Assembly (NCBI RefSeq): GCF_019145495.1
Contig: NZ_JAHSTU010000004.1
Coordinates: forward strand, 679,064 to 743,063
Length of the DNA stretch: 64,000 nucleotides
DNA from: Pseudomonas azerbaijanoccidentalis
GTDB taxonomy: Bacteria; Pseudomonadota; Gammaproteobacteria; Pseudomonadales; Pseudomonadaceae
Direction of reading: 5' to 3'
Shown: one piece after another, positions 32,895 to 41,540 of the stretch
How the letters are laid out: every line of letters begins with the position of its first letter
Position numbering within the stretch: the first letter of the stretch is position 1
Program-made: the position numbers and the translations under genes
Notes under the pieces: generated by a model
The model's input: the letters and a program-made list of their open reading frames with translations, nothing else
Database searches by the model: none
What the model was told of the DNA's origin: nothing

Positions 32895-32900
32895 GGTTTA

Positions 32901-34427
32901 TTAGCCCGCCGCACCTATGCCAGTGTTAGTCCGTACTCGTCCCTCGAGCCTGCGCTTCAACCCTCGCGACTCAATCAACAACTTCGAGCCCTTGGCCGCA
33001 TTCGCCCGGCCCCATTCTTCCAGCAATTCCAGACACGAGTGGTCGATGTAGCTCAGGTTATTGAGCGGTACATGCACCGTCGCGCCCTCGGGAATGGTCC
33101 CCAGTACCTTGGTCAGCGCCGGCACTTTGAGAAAGGTCGCCGCCCCTGCCAGACGCAGTTCCATTTCCCCTGCTTCAGGCAAATCGATCAGGTTGATTTT
33201 AAGCCGTGAAGCCTTCAATGCCAGCTTCACCAGTGTCAGGCCGAAGCCGATCAATACACCGGTCAGCAGGTCCGTGAAAACGATGGCCAATGCGGTGGCG
33301 GCATAAGTGAACATTGGCATCCGGCCATAGCGTCCCAAGCCGCGAAAGGCCTTCAGATCCACCAATTTGAAACCGGTGTACACCAGAACACCTGCCAGAC
33401 TGGCCACCGGAATGCTTTGCAGCACACTCGACAGCAACAACACGAACGCCAACAACCACAGGCCGTGGAAAATCGTTGAGTAACGAGTGGTGGCGCCGGC
33501 CTGGACATTGGCCGAGCTGCGCACGATCACACCTGTCATCGGCAATGCGCCGAGCAGGCCGCAAAGCATGTTGCCGACGCCTTGCGCCGACAACTCCCGG
33601 TCGAAGTCCGAACGCTGCCCGCTATGCATCCGGTCGACCGCGGCAGCCGACAGCAGGGTTTCGGCACTGGCAATGAAGGCCACTGCAAACGCGGCGATCA
33701 GCAGGGTAGGGTCCGCCAGGTTGAGCAGGTCGGCCGGTCGTAGCCAATCAATGGCTTCCGCCAGATTGGCCGGCACTTGCACCCGTTTGACCTGCAGCGA
33801 CATGATCAGGCTGGCGGCGGTGGCAAGGCCCACGCCGAGCAGCGCACCGGGAATGAAACGCAGGGAATGCGGGCGTAGTTTTTCCCACAGCCACATGACG
33901 GCGATGGTCGATAACCCCAACAGACCGGCCTGCCAGCCTAGGGATGGCAGCGCCTGGGCGACGGCGGCGGGGAAAGTCGCGAGGTTATCCAGCCCAGACG
34001 GTTTTGGCGCTGCATCGAGCATCACATGCACTTGTGAGAGGACGATTAACACCCCAATACCGGCAAGCATGCCGTACACAACGGCGGGTGCCGTCACGCG
34101 GAACCAGCAGCCCAGTTTCAAGCGACCGGCCACCAATTGCAGAAAACCGGCGAGTAGCAAGATCGGCCCGAGCATGGCCACGCCGTGCTGGCGTACCAGT
34201 TCGAAGACCAGCACCGCCAAACCGGCGGCGGGCCCGCTCACTTGTAACGGCGAGCCGGCCAGCCAGCCGACTACCAGGCCACCGATGATCCCGGTGATCA
34301 AGCCTTTGGCTGGCGGTAGCCCTGAAGCGATGGCAATGCCCATGCACAGCGGTAGGGCGACCAGAAACACGACCACAGAAGCGAGCAGCTCCCGTGGCAA
34401 AACAGCTTTGATTTGCGCAGCACGCAT
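32901..34427 (-). CDS. SulP family anion transporter with STAS domain
   Basis: A 508-residue inner-membrane protein of the SLC26/SulP family. The transport domain has the family block ALPLCMGIAIASGLPPAKGLITGIIGG near the start, then SGPAAGL and later helices. A C-terminal STAS domain follows (from about residue 400) with VHVPLNNLSYIDHSCLELLEEW. Annotated homologues are called sulfate permeases, but the neighbouring beta-carbonic anhydrase on the same strand suggests bicarbonate as the substrate. GGGAGAATCATC supports the start at 34427 over an ATG at 34499. Confidence 0.9.
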   Translation of the reverse strand: MRAAQIKAVLPRELLASVVVFLVALPLCMGIAIASGLPPAKGLITGIIGGLVVGWLAGSPLQVSGPAAGLAVLVFELVRQHGVAMLGPILLLAGFLQLVAGRLKLGCWFRVTAPAVVYGMLAGIGVLIVLSQVHVMLDAAPKPSGLDNLATFPAAVAQALPSLGWQAGLLGLSTIAVMWLWEKLRPHSLRFIPGALLGVGLATAASLIMSLQVKRVQVPANLAEAIDWLRPADLLNLADPTLLIAAFAVAFIASAETLLSAAAVDRMHSGQRSDFDRELSAQGVGNMLCGLLGALPMTGVIVRSSANVQAGATTRYSTIFHGLWLLAFVLLLSSVLQSIPVASLAGVLVYTGFKLVDLKAFRGLGRYGRMPMFTYAATALAIVFTDLLTGVLIGFGLTLVKLALKASRLKINLIDLPEAGEMELRLAGAATFLKVPALTKVLGTIPEGATVHVPLNNLSYIDHSCLELLEEWGRANAAKGSKLLIESRGLKRRLEGRVRTNTGIGAAG

Positions 34428-34515
34428 GATGATTCTCCCGAAGTTTTCTTCAGGCATGGCGAAGCCAGGCTGCCTGATCGGCAGCCTCGACTTGTCCACA
34501 CGGATTTAGGAGGTT

Positions 34516-35247
34516 TTAGAAGCGCGCTTTGGGCGTCGCCACCGGAATGGGCAGGCTGCCATTGAGCGGCAGGAAACAACCCTGATCGGCGTCGTAAGCT
34601 TTTATCTCGCTGGTTTCGATGTCGTAGACCCAGCCATGGATGAACAGATGACCGTTCGCCATGCGCGAGGCTACCGAGGGATGGGTGCGCAAGTGCTGCA
34701 ATTGAGCGATGACATTTTCCTCAGTGAGGATATGCATGGTCTCGTTTTCGTCGGCGCAGTTGCAGTTGTCGTGCACCATGGTTTTGGCGACTTCCGCATG
34801 CCGTAGCCAGGCTTTGACCGTGGGCATTTTTTCCAGGCTGTCTGGGTTGAGCACTGCCCGCATCGCGCCACAATCGGAGTGGCCGCAAATGATGATGTGC
34901 TGCACGCCCAGCGCTAGCACCGCGTACTCGATGGCGGTGGAAACGCCACCATTCATCTGCCCGTAAGGCGGTACGACGTTGCCGACATTGCGGGTCACGA
35001 ACAGGTCGCCGGGCGAGCTGTGGGTGATCAGTTCAGGCACGATGCGCGAGTCGGCGCAGGTAATGAACATCGCCCGTGGCTGTTGCGCCGTGGCGAGTTT
35101 CTTGAAGAGTTCTTCCTGCTGTGGAAAGACCTCATGATGAAAATGCAAAAAGCCGTCAACGATATGCTTCAACGCTGCATCGGCGGTTTCCGCCTCGGGT
35201 TGGGTGGAAGCCGACGCAGCCAACGGCTGTTTATCCTTGTCACTCAT
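34516..35247 (-). CDS. Beta-class carbonic anhydrase
   Basis: A 243-residue zinc enzyme that interconverts CO2 and bicarbonate. The zinc ligands and active dyad are visible: C64-A-D66-S-R68 and GH123-S-D-C126-G. An N-terminal stretch of about 25 residues is polar and low complexity, with no signal peptide. GAGGATGAATC precedes the ATG. It lies 88 bases upstream of the SulP gene on the same strand and is probably co-transcribed with it. Confidence 0.95.
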   Translation of the reverse strand: MSDKDKQPLAASASTQPEAETADAALKHIVDGFLHFHHEVFPQQEELFKKLATAQQPRAMFITCADSRIVPELITHSSPGDLFVTRNVGNVVPPYGQMNGGVSTAIEYAVLALGVQHIIICGHSDCGAMRAVLNPDSLEKMPTVKAWLRHAEVAKTMVHDNCNCADENETMHILTEENVIAQLQHLRTHPSVASRMANGHLFIHGWVYDIETSEIKAYDADQGCFLPLNGSLPIPVATPKARF

Positions 35248-35489
35248 GATTCATCCTCTTTGGCGGAGTCAGGGAATTACCCGTGTAGTCCGGTATGAAG
35301 CCAGTGGCTGTATAAAAAACATCCAGGTCGAAGACCTCGACCCGTCAGTCACTCGATGAACAAGGTAGCGGCCGAATCTTAACTCAAACTGAATAAAGCG
35401 CTCTAGAACGTGTGTTCCAGGTCACAAAAAACGTGACTGGCCTAATCTTTGAGCGCGTTCTTCAATACTCAACGATAGGCCAATTGTCC

Positions 35490-36548
35490 TCAAATCAGTG
35501 ACATTTGGCGACCCGGCGGACAAAAGGCTTCGCAGTCCAGATTGAAACCCTCCCGGTGGTTGAGCCCCAGGCGTCTGATAGCTTTGGCAAAGCGCATTGC
35601 CAACAGTTCAGCAAAGGGACCTTCGCCACGCATTCGTGCGCCAAATCGGCTGTCGTAGAGCTCACCGCCACGGCTCTGGCGGATCAGGCTCAGTACATGC
35701 GCCGCACGTTGCGGGTAGTGAGCGAGCAGCCATTCCTCGAATAACGGGGCCACCTCCAGTGGCAGGCGCAGCATCATGTAAGCGGCACTTTGCGCGCCGG
35801 CCGCCTGGGCTTCGGTGAGCAGGCTTTCGAGTTCGCTGTCGTTGATCATCGGAATCATCGGTGAACACAGCACGCCCACCGGAATACCCGCCTCGCGCAT
35901 CACTTTGATCGCGCGCAACCTGGCCTTGGGCGCTGCGGCACGCGGTTCGAGGATGCGTTTGAGTTCATCGTCGAGGGTGGTCAGGCTGATCATCACCGCC
36001 ACCAATCGTTGCCGGGCGAGTTCGGCCAGCAGATCGAGGTCGCGCAAGATCAACGAGCCTTTGGTGACGATGGTCACTGGATGCCGGTACCGCAGCAGCA
36101 CTTCGAGGGTTTGCCGGGTGATCTTGTACTCACGCTCGATCGGCTGATACGGATCGGTATTGGAGCCGAGGTTAATCGGCGCGCATTTATAGCCGCGTTT
36201 GGACAGTTGTTGTTCCAGCACATCCACGGCGTTGGTCTTGGCGATCAGCTTGGTTTCGAAGTCCAGTCCGGGCGACATGTCCCAATAGGCGTGACTGGGC
36301 CGCGCATAGCAATAAATGCAGCCGTGTTCACAGCCGCGATAAGGGTTTATCGAGCGATCGAAAGGCAGGTCTGGCGAGTTATTGCGGGTGATGATGGTTT
36401 TCGCCGTCTCGATGCGCACTTCCGTGCCTTGAGTCACAGGGACTTCCTGATACCAACCGTCATCCTCGGCCACCGATTGATTCGGGGCGAAACGATTGTG
36501 CGGGTTGCTGGCGGTGCCACGACCGCGGGGAGGGAGAGGAGTGGCCAT
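35490..36548 (-). CDS. PA0069 family radical SAM protein
   Basis: A 352-residue radical SAM enzyme with the cluster motif C73-E-H-G-C77-I-Y-C80 in the NPYRGCEHGCIYCYARPSH context shared with spore photoproduct lyase-like proteins. It has a TIM-barrel-like middle (TLEVLLRYRHPVTIVTKGSLILRDLDLL). The reaction and substrate are unknown. An upstream ATG at 36596 adds 16 residues without support; AGGAATTCC lies before the chosen start. Confidence 0.9.
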   Translation of the reverse strand: MATPLPPRGRGTASNPHNRFAPNQSVAEDDGWYQEVPVTQGTEVRIETAKTIITRNNSPDLPFDRSINPYRGCEHGCIYCYARPSHAYWDMSPGLDFETKLIAKTNAVDVLEQQLSKRGYKCAPINLGSNTDPYQPIEREYKITRQTLEVLLRYRHPVTIVTKGSLILRDLDLLAELARQRLVAVMISLTTLDDELKRILEPRAAAPKARLRAIKVMREAGIPVGVLCSPMIPMINDSELESLLTEAQAAGAQSAAYMMLRLPLEVAPLFEEWLLAHYPQRAAHVLSLIRQSRGGELYDSRFGARMRGEGPFAELLAMRFAKAIRRLGLNHREGFNLDCEAFCPPGRQMSLI

Positions 36549-36770
36549 CGACGGAATTCCTGGGTCTGTATATTCATACAGTATCCGAGCTTGCACGCAA
36601 CGACCAGTACCGTTCAGCCTCTGATGCAGGTCGTTTTATTCGAGACGGGTAAAAAACAAGTTAGACGCAAATTAAAGAAACATATAGAACATGGATGACT
36701 TTAACTTTCGATCGTATATTCATTTCTCCAAGCAGTACTAATAACCACAAACGAATAAAAGGAATTATTC

Positions 36771-37073
36771 ATGTCTTTCTTCAATCAGCGCGGTATTTTT
36801 CTTCAACTGATGCAGCCAGGTCCATCAGAGCCTAATACACTGGTTTCGTTGCAGCTTGCCCGCAAGGAGTTAAGTTGGGATGCAGAGAATCAACAGCAAG
36901 TTGAAGCTTTGGTGGACTCGGTATTTTTCAATGCTGTTTCTACTGATCGTGGTAACTCTTTCAGTATCAGTGGCGTTGGCAAGGATGTAGACGGTGACGG
37001 CGATATCGATGCCGACGATAAAGCCAAGCTAGAGGCTTTGGCAAAGGCTTTTGCGGCGATCGTCAGTCCGTGA
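36771..37073 (+). CDS. Small unknown protein with a canonical EF-hand/dockerin-like loop
   Basis: I do not recognise the family. The 100-residue acidic protein has no signal peptide and no membrane segment. Residues 72-83 (D-V-D-G-D-G-D-I-D-A-D-D) fill every key position of a 12-residue calcium-binding loop (1, 3, 5, 6 Gly, 8 Ile, 9, 12), followed by a helix KAKLEALAKAFAAI, as in dockerins. The start resembles that of the next gene (RGIFLQ against SGIYLQ). AAAAGGAATTATTC gives the ribosome site. DNA here is visibly AT-richer than its surroundings, suggesting acquisition. Confidence 0.75.
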   Translation: MSFFNQRGIFLQLMQPGPSEPNTLVSLQLARKELSWDAENQQQVEALVDSVFFNAVSTDRGNSFSISGVGKDVDGDGDIDADDKAKLEALAKAFAAIVSP

Positions 37074-37086
37074 TTTCAAGCTGAGT

Positions 37087-37141
37087 ACCCGACCTGTTGT
37101 TAAGGTCATGATCGGGTGCACGTGGCGTTCATCGCGTGCAC
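37087..37141 (+). other. Paired stem-loops between the two EF-hand-loop genes
   Basis: CCCGACCT ... AGGTC ... TCGGG forms one nested hairpin (about 37088-37116), and GTGCACG (37116-37122) with CGTGCAC (37135-37141) a second perfect 7-bp stem. No strong T-run follows, so attenuation, processing or an operator are all possible. Confidence 0.45.
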
Positions 37142-37165
37142 TTTAAATGGCTGCAAGGATAAAAC

Positions 37166-37702
37166 ATGTCTGATTTACTAACGTCAGGGATATACCTCCA
37201 GAAAATAGAGGAAGTCGATGACATCCAAATCAAGATATTTATCATGAGGAATGTCGATACGCTCGTGTCAGGTCAAATCGATTGCTTTAAAAATTCTACA
37301 CCTTTGACATTGCATATAAAGGAAGAGGGGAGAGCGTTAAAACTTGATTTCGACCCTTGGTCCGATATCAATGTGACGCCGGACAGCAGTATCGATCAGA
37401 AAGATATTGACGCGATAACAGCGCTCGCGCTTGCTTATTACCATCAATCAACGATCGGTCTCGAGAACGCAGCATACTTACGCCATCTATCCACCGGAGA
37501 GCTCAATCAAATCGTGATCGAAATGTGGGACGCGGGCGAGCATCCACACCCGCTTTCTATTTTCGATGCCTTTGATGCAATAAAGCGCAAGGACGACCCG
37601 GACTTCTACATAACGAAATTCGATGAGGAAACGCGCGATAGGATAGAGGTGGGGGATGATCTGCAGTCGTTAGCCCACGCGTTTATCAAGCTGAAGCTAT
37701 AA
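37166..37702 (+). CDS. Unknown protein related to the preceding gene, with a degenerate EF-hand-like loop
   Basis: A 178-residue acidic cytoplasmic-type protein of no family known to me. Its first 90 residues parallel the upstream protein: SGIYLQ near the start, then a loop at residues 69-80 (N-V-T-P-D-S-S-I-D-Q-K-D) with acceptable calcium ligands at 1, 3, 5, 9 and 12 and Ile at 8, followed by IDAITALALAYY. The C-terminal half (about 95-178) is an additional acidic helical region (STGELNQIVIEMWDAGEH onward). GCAAGGATAAAAC precedes the ATG. AT-richer codon use than neighbours suggests transfer with the upstream gene. Confidence 0.75.
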   Translation: MSDLLTSGIYLQKIEEVDDIQIKIFIMRNVDTLVSGQIDCFKNSTPLTLHIKEEGRALKLDFDPWSDINVTPDSSIDQKDIDAITALALAYYHQSTIGLENAAYLRHLSTGELNQIVIEMWDAGEHPHPLSIFDAFDAIKRKDDPDFYITKFDEETRDRIEVGDDLQSLAHAFIKLKL

Positions 37703-37853
37703 ACATGGTCTTTTGAACGAGGCAGGACGACCGATTTTTTCGCCGGCCGTGCTGCTTCACGTTTCTTTGACAGAGTGCTCACGACCCTTTGACCGCGAGG
37801 GAATCAAGCTCGGCGGGAATATCCAAGCCCTCTTCCATGATGGTCGCCCGAGC

Positions 37854-38498
37854 ATGTCCTTACTGCGCTTTTTCCCTGCGATGTGTATTTCGCTGGTCGC
37901 TTTGTTCAACCTCACACCTGCACTTGCCGACAACAGTGTTTCTGCTCGCCCGACAGACTGGGCGCAGCCAGTCGGGGTTCAATACAACCTGTTCCAGATG
38001 TCGTCGACACTGTACCGCAGTGCATTGCCGGACAGCGGGGCATTGCCGTTGCTGGAAAAACTCAAGGTCGGCACGGTGATCAGCTTTCTGCCCGAGTCAG
38101 ACGCGAGCTGGTTGTCCACGGCAAAAGTCACGCAGGTCCATTTGCCTTACCGAACCAACCACGTCGATGACGCCGATATACTCAATGCCCTGCGTACCAT
38201 TCAAACCGCCGAAGCCAACGGCCCGGTGCTGATGCACTGCAAACATGGTTCCGACCGGACCGGACTGATAGCGGCCATGTACCGGGTAGTGGTGCAGGGT
38301 TGGAGCAAGGAAGAGGCGTTGAACGAAATGACTCAGGGCGGTTTCGGTGACAGCACACATTTCAAGGATGGGGTGCGTTACATGATGCAGGCCGATGTCG
38401 ACAAACTTCGCACGGCGTTGGCCAACGGTGATTGCAGCACCAGCCCGTTCGCGGCGTGCTCGATGAAAAACTGGTTTCAGTCCGCCCATCTCCAGTAG
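37854..38498 (+). CDS. Exported dual-specificity/tyrosine protein phosphatase
   Basis: A 214-residue protein with a signal peptide (FFPAMCISLVALFNLTPALA) and a Cys-based phosphatase domain. The CX5R loop H-C129-K-H-G-S-D-R135-T-G contains the nucleophile and the phosphate-binding Arg; a general-acid Asp is likely in the VDDAD segment. The YRSALPD and GTVISFLPESDA motifs match bacterial DSP-type phosphatases. A periplasmic location is unusual for a protein phosphatase, so a phosphorylated metabolite may be the substrate. A longer frame from 37713 would bury the signal peptide and is rejected. Confidence 0.85.
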   Translation: MSLLRFFPAMCISLVALFNLTPALADNSVSARPTDWAQPVGVQYNLFQMSSTLYRSALPDSGALPLLEKLKVGTVISFLPESDASWLSTAKVTQVHLPYRTNHVDDADILNALRTIQTAEANGPVLMHCKHGSDRTGLIAAMYRVVVQGWSKEEALNEMTQGGFGDSTHFKDGVRYMMQADVDKLRTALANGDCSTSPFAACSMKNWFQSAHLQ

Positions 38499-38501
38499 TC
38501 G

Positions 38502-38536
38502 CGCCTTCCACTGCATTGCACAGTGGAAGGCGCTTT
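38502..38536. terminator. Bidirectional terminator between phosphatase and zinc-ribbon gene
   Basis: GCGCCTTCCACTG (38502-38514) pairs perfectly with CAGTGGAAGGCGC (38521-38533) around a 6-base loop and ends in TTT. It separates two convergent genes. Confidence 0.8.
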
Positions 38537-38540
38537 CGAC

Positions 38541-38828
38541 TCAGGACTGTTCGTCTGTTTTCTTTTTCAGCTTAGGGTTCGGGAAAAACTGCACAGCCTG
38601 AACCTTGGTATCCGCGACCTTCAGGGCGGAAGTATTGACCCGCGTGCCCAGTTCCTTGGGCACCGACAGGCCTTGTTCATTGAGCGTGTCGGAGTAACCG
38701 CAGGCCACGCACTCGCGATGCGGCACGCTGTCCTCGTTCCACATCATCAACTTGTCCGGCTCGCTGCAGGCCGGGCAAACCGCCCCGGCGATAAAGCGTC
38801 GTTTGGTAATCACGGGACCCTCACTCAT
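38541..38828 (-). CDS. YheV-like zinc-ribbon protein (DUF2387)
   Basis: A 95-residue protein with four cysteines as two knuckles, C-P-A-C and C-V-A-C, around 22 residues apart, as in zinc ribbons. The RRFIAGAVCPACSEPDKL start and the ECVACGYSD motif are typical of the YheV family. The C-terminus is lysine-rich. Function is unknown. Its ATG overlaps the prlC stop by 4 bases, so it is translationally coupled to the oligopeptidase. Confidence 0.88.
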   Translation of the reverse strand: MSEGPVITKRRFIAGAVCPACSEPDKLMMWNEDSVPHRECVACGYSDTLNEQGLSVPKELGTRVNTSALKVADTKVQAVQFFPNPKLKKKTDEQS

Positions 38829-40876
38829 GCTGCCGCGTCCTCACTCAGGCCGCTGTGGCGCAAGAGTGCGTCAATCGACGGCTCACGGCCACGGAAGTCG
38901 ACGAACAGCACCATCGGCTCCTGAGAACCGCCTCGCGCCAGGATCGCTTCACGGAACGCGCGACCGGTGTCCGCGTTGAGCACACCTTCTTCTTCAAACT
39001 TCGAGAACGCGTCGGCGGACAGTACTTCAGCCCATTTGTAGCTGTAGTAACCCGCGGCGTAACCGCCCGCGAAGATGTGGGCGAAGCTGTTGGGGAAACG
39101 GTTGTAGGCCGGCGGACGCATGACCGAAACCTCATCGCGTATGCCTTCGAGCACTTGCAGCACACTGCGGCCGTCGCCATGGGTGGCATGCAGTTCGAAG
39201 TCGAACAGCGAGAACTCCAACTGGCGGACCATCATCAGGCCGGACTGGAAGTTTTTCGCCGCGAGCATTTTTTGCAGCAGGTCCTGCGGCAGTGGCTCGC
39301 CGCTTTCGTAATGACCAGAAATCAGTGCCAGGCCTTCAGGTTCCCAGCACCAGTTTTCCATGAACTGGCTCGGCAACTCGACCGCATCCCAGGCCACGCC
39401 GTTGATGCCGGAGACACCGGCATGCTCGACGCGGGTCAGCAGGTGATGCAGGCCGTGACCGAACTCGTGGAACAGGGTGGTCACTTCGTCGTGGGTCAGC
39501 AGGGCAGGTTTGCCGCTGTCGGCCGGGGTGAAGTTGCACACCAGGTTAGCCACCGGGCTTTGCAGCACACCGTCAGCGGTGCGACGACGATCACGGGCAC
39601 CGTCCATCCAGGCACCGCCGCGCTTGTTGGCGCGGGCATAAAGGTCGAAGAAGAATCGGCCGACGTGTTGGCCGTTTTCCTTGATTTCGAACAGGCGAAC
39701 ATCCGGGTGCCAGGTGTCGAAACCTTTTTGCTCGGCGATCTCGATCCCGTACAAGCGTTGCACGATAGCGAACAGGCCGCTTAGGACTTTGTCGATCGGG
39801 AAGTAAGCGCGCAAGGCTTCCTGGGCAACGCTGTAACGCTGCTCGCGAAGTTTCTCGCCGTAGAAACCGCTGTCCCAGCTTTGCAGATCCGGGCAGCCTT
39901 GTTCGGCGGCGTACGCCTTGAGCTGTTGCAGGTCCTGGGCGGCGAACGGCTTGCTGCGTTGAGCCAGGTCGCGCAGGAAATTCAATACCTGATCGCTGGA
40001 TTCGGCCATTTTGGTGGCCAGGCTCAATTCCGAAAAACTGCCGAAGCCCAGAAGCTTTGCCAGCTCCTGACGCAGGTCGAGGATTTCTTCCATGACTGGG
40101 CCGTTATCGTTCTGACCGGCATTCGGGCCTTGGTCCGATGCGCGGGTGCAGTAGGCGGCGTAGACTTCTTCGCGCAATGCACGGTCGTGGGCGTAGGTCA
40201 TCACCGCGTAGTAGCTCGGGAATTCCAGAGTGATCAGCCAGCCATCCAGCTCTTTGGCTTGCGCGGCGGCAGCCATTTGCGCCTTGGCCGAATCGGTCAG
40301 GCCGGCAAGGGCCGCGTCATCGGTGATGTGCTTGGTCCAGGCTTGGGTGGCGTCGAGCAACTGGTTGGAGAAGCGGCTGCCCAGCTCGGACAATTTGCTC
40401 TGCACTTCGGCGTAACGCTTCTGCTCGGCTTCCGGCAGGTCGATACCCGACAGACGGAAGTCACGCAGGGCGTGTTCCAGTATGGTTTTTTGCGCGACGT
40501 CGAAACCGGCGGCTTCCGGGCTGTTGGCCAAGGCTTCATAGGCCTGGAACAGTTCACGGTTCTGGCCCATTTCAGTGGAGTAGGCGCTCAAGGCCGGCAG
40601 ACATGACTCGTAGGCTTCGCGCAGTTCGGCGCTGTTGCACACGGCATTCAAGTGGCTGACCGGGCTCCAGGCGGCGCCCAGGCGATCGTTGAGCTCGTCC
40701 ATCGCCAGCACCAGGCCGGCCCAGGTCGGTTGTTTGCCCTGGGTCTTGAGGATCTCGATAATGGCGGCGCGGTTGTCAGCCAGGATCTGTTCAATGGCCG
40801 GTTGCACATGCTCGGCACGGATCGCGGAGAACGGCGGCAGGTCGTAGGACTGCAAAAGAGGGTTGTTCACGCTCAC
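38825..40876 (-). CDS. prlC: Oligopeptidase A PrlC
   Basis: A 683-residue cytoplasmic zinc metallopeptidase (M3 family) that degrades signal peptides and other short peptides. The zinc site TTLFHEFGHGLHHLLTRVEHAG is visible near residue 460, with the downstream Glu ligand in the following helix. The start is a GTG at 40876 (AAGGTG six bases upstream), which gives MSVNNPLLQSYDLPPF and the family's usual length; an ATG at 40903 is less likely. Confidence 0.95.
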   Translation of the reverse strand: MSVNNPLLQSYDLPPFSAIRAEHVQPAIEQILADNRAAIIEILKTQGKQPTWAGLVLAMDELNDRLGAAWSPVSHLNAVCNSAELREAYESCLPALSAYSTEMGQNRELFQAYEALANSPEAAGFDVAQKTILEHALRDFRLSGIDLPEAEQKRYAEVQSKLSELGSRFSNQLLDATQAWTKHITDDAALAGLTDSAKAQMAAAAQAKELDGWLITLEFPSYYAVMTYAHDRALREEVYAAYCTRASDQGPNAGQNDNGPVMEEILDLRQELAKLLGFGSFSELSLATKMAESSDQVLNFLRDLAQRSKPFAAQDLQQLKAYAAEQGCPDLQSWDSGFYGEKLREQRYSVAQEALRAYFPIDKVLSGLFAIVQRLYGIEIAEQKGFDTWHPDVRLFEIKENGQHVGRFFFDLYARANKRGGAWMDGARDRRRTADGVLQSPVANLVCNFTPADSGKPALLTHDEVTTLFHEFGHGLHHLLTRVEHAGVSGINGVAWDAVELPSQFMENWCWEPEGLALISGHYESGEPLPQDLLQKMLAAKNFQSGLMMVRQLEFSLFDFELHATHGDGRSVLQVLEGIRDEVSVMRPPAYNRFPNSFAHIFAGGYAAGYYSYKWAEVLSADAFSKFEEEGVLNADTGRAFREAILARGGSQEPMVLFVDFRGREPSIDALLRHSGLSEDAAA

Positions 40877-40965
40877 GGTTGGCACCTTGGCTGGAAGAAA
40901 CATGCAGCCATCTTAATTACAATCGACGTTCACCGCAGCTATCAGCAACAGAGAGAAACCCTATC

Positions 40966-41511
40966 GTGAATCTTCGCAAGTATCAGAACCACACGCCGCT
41001 GCTGGGCAAAGGCGCTTTTGTCGACCGCTCGGCGGTGGTGATCGGCGACGTCGAAATCGGCGAAGACAGCTCGGTATGGCCGTTGACGGTGATCCGCGGC
41101 GACATGCACCGCATCCGCATCGGCGCGCGCACCAGCGTGCAGGATGGCTGCGTGTTGCACATCACCCATGCCGGACCGTTCAATCCTGACGGTTTCCCGT
41201 TGCTGATCGGCGATGACGTGACCATCGCCCACAAAGTCATGCTCCATGGCTGCAGCGTCGGCAGTCGGGTCTTGATCGGCATGGGCAGCATCGTCATGGA
41301 CGGTGCTGTGGTCGCCGACGATGTGATTATTGGCGCCGGTAGCCTGGTGCCGCCGGGGAAGCGCCTGGAAAGCGGGTTCCTGTATGTCGGTAGCCCGGTG
41401 AAGCAGGTCCGGCCGCTGACTGACAAGGAACAAGCCTTTTTCACCTACAGCGCGGCGAACTACGTGAAGCTCAAGGATCTGCATCTGGCTGAAGGCTACG
41501 ACCACATCTGA
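40966..41511 (+). CDS. Gamma-carbonic anhydrase-like protein (YrdA/PaaY family)
   Basis: A 181-residue left-handed beta-helix protein of hexapeptide repeats (for example VVIGDVEIGEDSSVWPLTVIRGD). The three zinc-binding histidines are spaced as in gamma-carbonic anhydrases: H68 (ITHAG), H89 (TIAHK) and H94 (MLHGC). Activity in this family varies. It starts at GTG 40966 after GAGAGAAAC, divergent from prlC across an 89-base gap. Confidence 0.9.
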   Translation: MNLRKYQNHTPLLGKGAFVDRSAVVIGDVEIGEDSSVWPLTVIRGDMHRIRIGARTSVQDGCVLHITHAGPFNPDGFPLLIGDDVTIAHKVMLHGCSVGSRVLIGMGSIVMDGAVVADDVIIGAGSLVPPGKRLESGFLYVGSPVKQVRPLTDKEQAFFTYSAANYVKLKDLHLAEGYDHI

Positions 41512-41540
41512 AAACGTCTCGCTATTGCCCAGGAATTTTC

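Noticed and set aside
35380..35445. Inverted repeat CCAGGTCAC / GTGACTGG as a terminator of the radical SAM gene
   Set aside because: The pairing is imperfect and no T-run follows on the minus strand, so the call would be unsupported.
36549..36770. Integration site or mobile-element border for the AT-rich insert
   Set aside because: No tRNA, integrase, transposase remnant or clear direct repeats at the edges could be found by eye.
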